From positions 1 through 64,000 of the forward strand of contig NZ_JAHLYS010000036.1 of NCBI RefSeq assembly GCF_025128055.1: 64,000 bases of DNA, given 5' to 3'. The notes beneath the pieces were generated by a model that worked only from the letters and a program-made list of their open reading frames with translations, made no database searches and was not told the DNA's origin. This stretch comes from Synechococcus sp. CS-1329 (GTDB lineage: Bacteria; Cyanobacteriota; Cyanobacteriia; PCC-6307; Cyanobiaceae). Every line of letters starts with the position of its first letter. Within the stretch, counting starts at the first letter, position 1. The position numbers and the translations under genes are program-made. Positions 16,304 to 25,700 of the stretch are shown piece by piece.

Positions 16304-17427
16304 GCGCCCCGAGGCTGGAGATCCGCCTCGACCGCATCGCCCACAACGCCCGCAGCCTGGTGGCTCGCCTCACCGCCAGGGGGCTGTCTGTCACGGCCGT
16401 GACCAAAGCCACCCTGGGGCTGCCCCAGGTGGCGGCGGTGCTGGCGGCGGCCGGAGTGAGCGGGATCGGCGAGCCGCGCATCGAAACCCTGGCGGCCCTG
16501 CGGCGCAGCGGCCTGACCCTGCCGCTGACCCTGATCCGCTCGCCCATGCCCAGCCAGGTGGCCCAGGTGGTGGCCCAGGCGGATATCAGCTTGAACACCG
16601 AGCCGGCGGTGCTGGCCCTGCTCTCGGCGGCGGCGATCGACCAGGACCATCGCCACGGCGTGGTGCTGATGGTGGAACTGGGCGATCTGCGCGAGGGGAT
16701 CCTGCCGGAGCGGCTGGAGGGGATCGCAGCGGGCCTGCTGCGCCTGCCCGGCCTCGACCTGATCGGCATCGGCGCCAACCTGGCCTGCCAGAACGGCGTG
16801 GTGCCCTCCCAGGCCTCGATGGCCCAGCTCTCGTCGTTGGCCACGGGCCTGGAGAACCGCTTCGGCCTCGTGCTGCCGCTGGTGTCGGGGGGAAACTCCG
16901 CCAATCTCCCCTGGCTGTTTGCCGGGGGGAGCCCCGGGAGAATCAACAACCTGCGCCTCGGCGAGGCGCTCCTGCTGGGCCGCGAACCGCTGCAGCGCCG
17001 CCCGATCCCCGGCCTGCGCACCGATGCCTTCCGCCTGGTGGCCGAGGTGATCGAAGCCAATCTCAAACCCACCCTGCCCTGGGGCCACTGCCAGCAGGGG
17101 GCCTTCGGTGCGCCGCCCACGCGGGTGGATCGGGGCGAGCGCTGGCGGGCGTTGCTGGCCCTGGGCCTTCAGGATGTGGATGCCGCAGGCCTCACCCTGC
17201 CGGCGGGCATGACCCTGCTGGGGGCCAGCAGTGACCATCTGGTGCTCGACACCGGCTCCGTGGCGGTGGCGGTGGGAGCGGAACTGAGCTTCGATCTCAA
17301 CTACAGCGCCCTGCTGCGGGCGATGACCTCACCCTTCGTGGCCCGCACCCTGATCGAGGCACCGATCCAGGCAACGGCGGAGGGCCGTCAGCGGTTGGCC
17401 TCCAACCCCGCTGGGGTCAAGGCCTGA
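16300..17427 (+). CDS. Alanine/ornithine racemase family PLP enzyme (Orr-like)
   Basis: A 375-residue fold-III PLP enzyme from TTG 16300, which overlaps the DUF1611 stop (TTGA). It starts with LEIRLDRIAHNARSL; the PLP lysine is K36 in VTAVTKATLG, followed by GIGEPRIETL, VSGGNSANLPWL (phosphate-binding loop) and RINNLRLGEALLLGR. These are features of the ornithine/alanine racemase group rather than of the cell-wall Alr. Substrate is unproven. The overlap argues for joint function with the DUF1611 protein. Confidence 0.8.
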   Translation: MSAPRLEIRLDRIAHNARSLVARLTARGLSVTAVTKATLGLPQVAAVLAAAGVSGIGEPRIETLAALRRSGLTLPLTLIRSPMPSQVAQVVAQADISLNTEPAVLALLSAAAIDQDHRHGVVLMVELGDLREGILPERLEGIAAGLLRLPGLDLIGIGANLACQNGVVPSQASMAQLSSLATGLENRFGLVLPLVSGGNSANLPWLFAGGSPGRINNLRLGEALLLGREPLQRRPIPGLRTDAFRLVAEVIEANLKPTLPWGHCQQGAFGAPPTRVDRGERWRALLALGLQDVDAAGLTLPAGMTLLGASSDHLVLDTGSVAVAVGAELSFDLNYSALLRAMTSPFVARTLIEAPIQATAEGRQRLASNPAGVKA

Positions 17428-17591
17428 GCGGCGCCGAGGGCCGGGTCCAGGCTGGCCAGGTAGCGCTTGCGTTGCCCCGACGCCCAGGGCTCATCGATGC
17501 AGACCCCGAGGGGGAGCAACGGGATCGGCTCAGGTGCGGCGCCGTGAGCCGTAGTCAAAGACGTGTCCATGGCTTGGAAGCTAGGCAGCAA
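17388..17591 (-). CDS. Doubtful small ORF, hypothetical
   Basis: A 67-codon frame on the minus strand (or 60 codons from the ATG at 17570) with no recognised motif; it encodes LGVCIDEPWASGQRKRYLASL in the middle. It overlaps the 3' end of the racemase by 40 bases and faces away from the riboswitch. It fills an otherwise empty 180-base gap, which is the only reason to list it. Confidence 0.25.
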   Translation of the reverse strand: MLPSFQAMDTSLTTAHGAAPEPIPLLPLGVCIDEPWASGQRKRYLASLDPALGAAQALTPAGLEANR

Positions 17592-17605
17592 GCCCGTTGG
17601 CGACT

Positions 17606-17639
17606 GTGCGCTGCATGGCCAAGGTCAGTGCCAGCGCAC
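17606..17639. terminator. Inverted repeat, possible terminator or structure
   Basis: GTGCGCTG (17606-17613) and CAGCGCAC (17632-17639) form a perfect 8-bp stem with an 18-base loop. No T-run follows on either strand. It lies between the racemase stop and the cobalamin riboswitch and may mark the end of the upstream transcript. Confidence 0.4.
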
Positions 17640-17713
17640 ACGACAGACGCCGGCGCACGGGTAGATCAGGCCAGGAACAGCCAGGCCGGCCAGCAAGGTT
17701 CAGAATGCAGCCG

Positions 17714-17860
17714 ACGGTTCCAGTGGCTCACACCCTGGAGGCAACGAGGAAAGACCGGTGTGCTGTGGTCCTGTGGTCTCCAGCGAATCCGGCACTGTCC
17801 CGCAGCTGTGATTGGGTCCCCTCTCCGGGTTTCCCCTCAGTCAGAACGCTCGCCGTCTCA
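17714..17860 (+). promoter_or_regulatory. Cobalamin (B12) riboswitch
   Basis: The region contains the conserved blocks of the B12 aptamer in order: GGTTCCAGTGGCTCACACC, GAGGCAACGAGGAAAGACCGG, and CCGGCACTGTCCCGCAGCTGTGA (the hallmark box, about 17789-17811). A pyrimidine-rich hairpin region follows before the hupE start at 17898. By analogy it lowers expression of the downstream transporter when adenosyl- or related cobalamins are abundant. Confidence 0.85.
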
Positions 17861-17897
17861 GTTCCCCAACCCACCGGCGCGGACCGTTCCCCCCTTG

Positions 17898-18512
17898 ATG
17901 AACCGAGCTCCCAGCACCAGCACCACGTCCCGGGCCCTCTACACCGGCCTGGCGGTGGTGGCCTTCGCCCTGGCCGCCCAGCCGGCCCAGGCCCACGGTT
18001 TCGCCCACGGAGGCCTCAGCTCCGGCTTCCTTCACCCCCTCACCGGCCTTGACCACCTGCTGCTGCTGATCGGTGTGGGCGCCGCCTCCGCCGCCATCTC
18101 CTCCACCCTGCTGCTCTGGGCCCTGGCAGGTGCCGTGGGCGGTGGTGTGTTCGGAGCGATGGGCGGCAGCCTGCCCTTCGGAGAACTGCTCGCGGCCCTG
18201 GCCATCTCCGCGGTGGCCGGCTCGATCCTGTGGTCCGAGCGCCAGGGCTCCAGCCCGCAGCTCAGCCTCTGGGGGGGGCTGGTGGCCGCCGCCGTGGCCG
18301 TGCACGCCATGCTGCACGGGCTGGAAGCCCCCAGCGACCAGACCTCCCTCTCCTGGTGGCTGGGGGCGTTCGTGGGCTCCCTGCTGGTGAGCGGTGGCAC
18401 GCTGCTGGTGCTGCGCCGTCTCCCCTGCAGCGTCACCACCCGGCTGGCGGTGGCCCTGGCGCTCTGCGGTGGCCTGGTGGCCTTCGCTCCACTGGCTGTG
18501 CTCCTGCGCTGA
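17898..18512 (+). CDS. HupE/UreJ family metal transporter (probable cobalt uptake)
   Basis: A 204-residue membrane protein with a signal-like first helix ending PAQAHGFAHGG, then HPLTGLDHLLLLIGVG, the His-rich HupE signature, and five to six further helices including HAMLHGLEAP. HupE/UreJ proteins move nickel or cobalt. Control by a cobalamin riboswitch directly upstream points to cobalt. The start ATG 17898 lies 37 bases past the riboswitch. Confidence 0.9.
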   Translation: MNRAPSTSTTSRALYTGLAVVAFALAAQPAQAHGFAHGGLSSGFLHPLTGLDHLLLLIGVGAASAAISSTLLLWALAGAVGGGVFGAMGGSLPFGELLAALAISAVAGSILWSERQGSSPQLSLWGGLVAAAVAVHAMLHGLEAPSDQTSLSWWLGAFVGSLLVSGGTLLVLRRLPCSVTTRLAVALALCGGLVAFAPLAVLLR

Positions 18513-18521
18513 ACCCAGCCA

Positions 18522-18603
18522 TGCCCACCGGGGGACTTGAACCCCCACGACCGAAGCCACTGGTACCTAAAACCAGCGCGTCTACCAATTCCGCCAGGTG
18601 GGC
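18522..18603 (-). tRNA. tRNA-Leu (anticodon UAG)
   Basis: An 82-base class II tRNA on the minus strand. The acceptor pairs GCCCACC with GGTGGGC, discriminator A. The anticodon stem CTGGT/ACCAG encloses TTTAGGT, anticodon UAG. A long variable arm (TGGCTTCGGTCG) and T arm GGGGGTTCAAGTCCCCC follow. CCA is not encoded. Confidence 0.96.
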
Positions 18604-18657
18604 GTGGGCCGACTGTATCGAGCGGCTCAGAATGGCCACACCGCCGCTTCTGTCACC

Positions 18658-19377
18658 ATGCTCGCCACCCTGGGTGGATCCCTGGCACTCCTTGCCGGTC
18701 TGCTGGTGCTGCTGCTGCCGCTGCTGGTGCCGGAGCTCAGCCGCCCCCGCGATTCGGTCTGGGGAGCCCTGGTGCTGGTGCTGGGTCTGGTGCTGGTCAC
18801 CAGCGCCGAGCGCCTCAGCGGGGCACCGATGCTGGCCGTGCTCTGCGGCGGTCTGCTGATCGGCCGGCTGAGCTCGGAGGTGGGTCTGGGTCGCTGGCGC
18901 CAGCTCAGCCGCGCTGAACAGGTGCGCCTCACCGGTGTGGAGCGCTGGCGCACCAGCCTGCAGCAACTGGGCGCCGCCCTGACGGGGCTGGTCGGCCTGG
19001 CGGGATCGAAGCTGGGGGGAGTGGGCACCTGGCTGAAGGAGCGGCGCGAGGCCAGTGCCAAAGCCCAGACCAGCACCAAGCGCTGGGTTCGCCCCGAGCC
19101 TGAAGCGAGCGAAACCGCTGAAACCGCCGAAGCTGCTGAATCCAAGGAAGCTGCTGAATCCAAAGAAGCTGCTGAAACCGCGGAAACCCCTCCAGCTGAA
19201 CCGAGCGCTGATGCGGCGCCAGCCGAGGAGCCGCTGCTGAATCAGCAGACCATCGACCACGACGTGACCACGGTGGAATCGTTCGCCGAGATTGAGCAGC
19301 TGATCGAGCAGGCCGCAGCAGCCGGCGATGGGGGAGCCGACGCCGAGCCGACGGCCGATGACGACGACAGGCCCTGA
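18658..19377 (+). CDS. ycf66: Ycf66 family membrane protein
   Basis: A 239-residue protein starting MLATLGGSLALLAGLLVLLLP: three hydrophobic segments in the first 80 residues, including GGLLIGRLSSE, which fits the Ycf66 N-terminal domain found in cyanobacteria and some plastids. The rest is a charged, Ala/Glu-rich tail with a short repeat (AESKEA twice) and a final acidic DDDD. ATG 18658 is preferred because upstream codons run into tRNA-Leu. Function unknown. Confidence 0.8.
   Translation: MLATLGGSLALLAGLLVLLLPLLVPELSRPRDSVWGALVLVLGLVLVTSAERLSGAPMLAVLCGGLLIGRLSSEVGLGRWRQLSRAEQVRLTGVERWRTSLQQLGAALTGLVGLAGSKLGGVGTWLKERREASAKAQTSTKRWVRPEPEASETAETAEAAESKEAAESKEAAETAETPPAEPSADAAPAEEPLLNQQTIDHDVTTVESFAEIEQLIEQAAAAGDGGADAEPTADDDDRP
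19108..19190 (+). repeat. Imperfect 15-bp tandem repeats inside ycf66
   Basis: The units GCTGAATCCAAGGAA, GCTGAATCCAAAGAA and related GCTGAAACCGC units encode AETAEAAESKEAAESKEAAETAE-like sequence. Slippage here would change tail length in frame. Confidence 0.7.
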
Positions 19378-19419
19378 GGGCTGGGGTCGATAATTCGCTC
19401 TTGCTGCCCTCCCGGAGCC

Positions 19420-22437
<3,018 letters not shown>

Positions 22438-22469
22438 GAGCGGCTTGCGAGGTCTTGAAATGGTCCCAG

Positions 22470-22781
22470 TCAGGACCCAGGACGAGATCCCGTGGTCTGC
22501 TCCCGATCAGAACAACCAACCTGATCGGGAGCGGACGGGTGGTTCAGCATCGGCACTCCAGCAGATGAGGGATGCCCCTCAGATGAAGTCCGATGGAGAA
22601 TCAACTGGCAATTCTGTTCTTCTGAGAGGGCCCACTCCAGCAGATAGGCCGCCAGATTGCTGAGGGATCGCCCCTGTTCGTTGGCAATCTGAGCCAATCC
22701 CTCATGAACGCTGTCTGGGATGGTGATACTGATGCGAACGGGAGACCGAAAAGGAGAGGGACCCTGATGTTCAGTTCTCAT
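22470..22781 (-). CDS. Ribbon-helix-helix (CopG-like) protein
   Basis: A 103-residue protein whose residues about 14-52 form an RHH domain: VRISITIPDSVHEGLAQIA then EQGRSLSNLAAYLLEWAL. The tail after residue 60 is low-complexity and polar. The ATG at 22781 has GGAGG upstream. RHH proteins bind DNA as dimers, often as antitoxins or autorepressors. No toxin gene is adjacent. It marks the left end of the lower-GC block. Confidence 0.72.
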   Translation of the reverse strand: MRTEHQGPSPFRSPVRISITIPDSVHEGLAQIANEQGRSLSNLAAYLLEWALSEEQNCQLILHRTSSEGHPSSAGVPMLNHPSAPDQVGCSDREQTTGSRPGS

Positions 22782-23146
22782 GGCCACCTCCTCTCCCTGA
22801 CTCAATCAAAAGAAACGATCGGTTCATGCATGCGACCAGCAGAGCAGGCCAATTGAGCATCAATGGAATGGGACTCCTCACAGTCTCAACCTAACGCTGT
22901 TGCGCCATGGCGGCATGCCAGTGGCGAGCCAAGGACCAGGTGGGCGGATCCCATTGCTGCAGATTAGGAACAGATCTGCTGCAGTACTGCTGCAATGCCC
23001 ATCAACGCCGGGCCGAAACGCAACAGTGCCCAGAATCGGCAGACCTGAGGGGAGCGTCCTGCAGATCAGCCACGCATCGACAGCAGATCGACGGCATCCC
23101 TGCCACAGCTCTGTGCCTACCCTGAAGAAGAAGGCAAGGAAACGGC
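22782..23146. other. 365-bp intergenic region with repeated CAGAT/CTGCAG motifs
   Basis: No convincing gene. The stretch is lower in GC than its surroundings and holds several copies of CTGCAG and CAGAT. One set forms GCAGAT-N9-ATCTGC (22959-22979). Further GCAGATC copies lie near 23060 and 23083. It should contain the divergent promoters of the RHH gene and of the small gene at 23147. Confidence 0.5.
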
Positions 23147-23365
23147 ATGGATAAATTAATTGTTGAACTCAGCCTTTCCCCAGGCACGGCCGACGTGATC
23201 CAGCGCGTTGCGGAAGCACTGGGAACCAGTGTTGAAGACATTCTGTCTGTTCACCTGGAAACCCTCCGTACAGCGGTCAACTACACCCCTTCCAGATATG
23301 GCCACAAGATAAGCTCCACCCCCATGCAAGTCATCATTTCCGAGGAGCTCATGACCGCAGCCTGA
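23147..23365 (+). CDS. Small hypothetical protein
   Basis: A 72-residue protein with MDKLIVELSLSPGTADVIQR and a helix VEDILSVHLETLRTAV. The opening beta-strand followed by two helices superficially resembles a ribbon-helix-helix fold, though no family is recognised. A purine-rich AAGGAAAC precedes the ATG. An 8-bp hairpin 27 bases after the stop may end the transcript. Confidence 0.5.
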   Translation: MDKLIVELSLSPGTADVIQRVAEALGTSVEDILSVHLETLRTAVNYTPSRYGHKISSTPMQVIISEELMTAA

Positions 23366-23392
23366 TCAGATCGAAGGCTTGAAGCTCCCGAG

Positions 23393-23416
23393 TGAGTCTC
23401 GCTGCAAAGAGACTCA
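23393..23416. terminator. Perfect 8-bp inverted repeat, possible terminator
   Basis: TGAGTCTC-GCTGCAAA-GAGACTCA, then AATTACAAC. The stem is perfect but no T-run follows, so it may be a weak terminator or an operator between two small genes. Confidence 0.45.
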
Positions 23417-23475
23417 ATTACAACAGTGCTGTGCAGCGCCAGTCTGCTGCTACTACAGCTCTGAATATCGCTTGA

Positions 23476-23751
23476 ATGATGACCGAGAGACGACGCAGTC
23501 AACTCAATGAACTCAATCCCAGGAGTTATGTCTTGTATCGTGTCATCTGTGGCGCCCTGGAAGACTTGCAGCAAGAAATCCTGGCCGGCTCCGCAATCAC
23601 ATCTGACCTCTCGCCCTTGGCCTCAGCCATGCAGGATCGGCGTCTGCTGGTGGAATGGCTGCGAGATCTGGGATTCCCGCCAGCATCGACCTACAACGAT
23701 TGCGGGATCACCGCAGAAGTTGAGGATGTCTTGATGCTGGGCTCAGCCTGA
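23476..23751 (+). CDS. Small hypothetical protein
   Basis: A 91-residue acidic protein starting MMTERRRSQLNELNPRSY. It appears all-helical, with DRRLLVEWLRDLGFPP followed by an acidic stretch around EVEDVLMLGSA. No family is recognised. It sits between an orphan small gene and the sigma factor gene, in the lower-GC block. Confidence 0.5.
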   Translation: MMTERRRSQLNELNPRSYVLYRVICGALEDLQQEILAGSAITSDLSPLASAMQDRRLLVEWLRDLGFPPASTYNDCGITAEVEDVLMLGSA

Positions 23752-23956
23752 ACTAGCGAAGGGCCATCTCAGGGGGAAAGTGACCAAAAGCTATCCCGAC
23801 CCCGGCTCAATGGCGCGGCCTGAAAAGCGCATATTTCACATAAACGTGCTGACAAGCTATGGCGATCCTCGGATCAAGCGCATACGTTCTAGATTGAATC
23901 AATGAATGAGACGCCTGACAACCAGAAGCCGACGAGTCAAATTCATCTGAGGACAT

Positions 23957-24865
23957 ATGCATACAACCCGCCCAAGCAAGAACGCCGCCGGTGATGGTCT
24001 CAACGACTATCTGAGACTGATTAAGCGCACGACACTTTTAACTCCTGATGAAGAACTGCACCTGGCCGGAATCGTGCAGGAGTGGCTCAACCATACCAAT
24101 CCGCCAAAGGCTCTAATAAAAAGTGGCATTAGGGCTAAGAACCGCATGGTATCCGCCAACCTCAGGCTGGTGGCACTGATCGGCCTCAAGTATAAGGACC
24201 GGATCGGTAGCCTCCAACTGGAGATGCTTGACCTCCTGCAGGCCGGCAATCTTGGCTTGATCCGAGCCGTCGAACTGTTCGACCCCACTCGCGGCTACAA
24301 GTTTTCCACCTATGCCTTCTGGTGGATCCGCGAGGCGGTCACGAATGCGATGCGCGAAGGTGGCAGTGGCATCAGGATTCCAAAGACGATACTCAGTCTC
24401 GCCTTCCGCGCTGAGCGCCTGCAAGCCTCCTCCGACCAAGTTCTCTCCACCAGCATGGTTGCGAAGCGTCTCGGAGAATCAGAACGACGTGTGGAGAATT
24501 CATTGCGCACTGTACGGGAATGCCGCACCACTTCACTCGACCGAAAGATTGGAATCATAAGCGAAGACATCTGCCTGATGGATTTAATACGCGACGAAAA
24601 GAGTCTGATTATGCAGGACGACTACCAATGGCTTCTTATGCATGTTCAGACTCTCGATAGCCGTGAAAAGCATCTGCTCCAACTGCGCTTTGGTGCCGAA
24701 AAGAGCCGTTCCTATGCCGAGGTGGCTGATTCGATGGGGATGAGCAAGGGTCAAGTGCAGAGTCTCGAACGGAGAGTGCTGCGCAAGCTCCGTCATCGGC
24801 TCACCCCCGTGCCCCATCCTCGCGAGGCTGGAGCTCCATTGACCGAATTCAGCGCAGCCAGTTGA
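23957..24865 (+). CDS. RNA polymerase sigma factor, group 2-like (RpoD/SigA superfamily)
   Basis: A 302-residue alternative sigma factor. Region 1.2 is at 15-45 (NDYLRLIKRTTLLTPDEEL), regions 2.1-2.4 at 60-143 including LLQAGNLGLIRAVELFDPTRG, FSTYAFWWIREAVTNAM and SGIRIP, and region 4 at 225-285 with RSYAEVADSMGMSKGQVQSLERRVLRKL split over the helix-turn-helix. TGAGGA precedes ATG 23957. In cyanobacteria group 2 sigma factors steer stress and diel transcription. Codon use has more TTA, ATA and AAA than flanking core genes, suggesting an accessory copy. Confidence 0.9.
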   Translation: MHTTRPSKNAAGDGLNDYLRLIKRTTLLTPDEELHLAGIVQEWLNHTNPPKALIKSGIRAKNRMVSANLRLVALIGLKYKDRIGSLQLEMLDLLQAGNLGLIRAVELFDPTRGYKFSTYAFWWIREAVTNAMREGGSGIRIPKTILSLAFRAERLQASSDQVLSTSMVAKRLGESERRVENSLRTVRECRTTSLDRKIGIISEDICLMDLIRDEKSLIMQDDYQWLLMHVQTLDSREKHLLQLRFGAEKSRSYAEVADSMGMSKGQVQSLERRVLRKLRHRLTPVPHPREAGAPLTEFSAAS

Positions 24866-24993
24866 TCGAGGCCAAGCGGGGCTGCACGTCTGCCGTTGAT
24901 CCGGTCCGCCGACAAGCTCAGCCGATGGCTTGAGTGTTTCAATCAGAAGCACAAGGATGAACTTCTAGCACCCTCAACTGGATGGAGGAATCA

Positions 24994-25512
24994 ATGAAAC
25001 ACCCCATGAATCGAAGAAATCAGTATTGGATTGCGGGGCTCTCCGCTGTGGTGGTGGTGGGTGCTCTCGCCTTCCTGAATCAGCAGCAACAGCAGCGTCT
25101 TCAGGCCCAGGCCCTCCAGGATCAATCCACCCGGGAGGCACTGCAACGTGAGCAGAGGGAGCTGACGCTCAGGAACAACCTGCAGTCCGCCTCGCAGCGG
25201 GAAGCCGCACTTCAGTTGCAGCTGAGGGAAATGGATGTGGCCACCAGCCGGCAACTTGCCGATGCTGCCAACACTGAAGCGGGAGCGAGCCTGCGCCAGG
25301 CTGTGATGGCCCAGCAGGAGACCAAGCGTCAGAAGGCGGAAGAGGAACTGGAGGATCTCAGAGCACAACGAATCCAGCTCGAAAAACAGGTCGATTGTGA
25401 GCGGATTCAGTTGTCGGTAAATCAACTGAAGTCCAGAGGGGAAACTGATCAAGTGCTCAAACTGCTGAAGCTCTGGAACGCACCATGCCCGAACCTCCAG
25501 GCTGCTCGGTAG
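24994..25512 (+). CDS. Membrane-anchored coiled-coil protein
   Basis: A 172-residue protein from ATG 24994, chosen because GGAGG stands five bases upstream. One membrane helix (about 13-30, AGLSAVVVVGALAFL) is followed by a long Gln/Glu/Arg-rich coiled coil (30-145) and a C-terminus with two cysteines (CERIQLSV and NAPCPNL). It should project a helical stalk into the periplasm or lumen. No named family. Confidence 0.65.
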   Translation: MKHPMNRRNQYWIAGLSAVVVVGALAFLNQQQQQRLQAQALQDQSTREALQREQRELTLRNNLQSASQREAALQLQLREMDVATSRQLADAANTEAGASLRQAVMAQQETKRQKAEEELEDLRAQRIQLEKQVDCERIQLSVNQLKSRGETDQVLKLLKLWNAPCPNLQAAR

Positions 25513-25700
25513 CGAGCTCGTTCACAGGCTCACGCCCAACCACAGCATGACCCGCTGCTGATGGCTTCTTTTGATCGTGGCCTTAGCAGTGGCTGGCCAG
25601 CTTCGGCGATGAGCCAGAAGATCAAGGGGATCGAGGTCGTCGATTCCGGGATCACCCAATGGATTTCAGCGGGTTTTCAGATGGTCACCAAGTCCATTCC

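Noticed and set aside
22871-22886. ACTCCTCACA, near-match to the Yfr1 small RNA core
   Set aside because: Lacks the last base of the conserved 11-mer and the two flanking hairpins; not near the usual Yfr1 neighbours.
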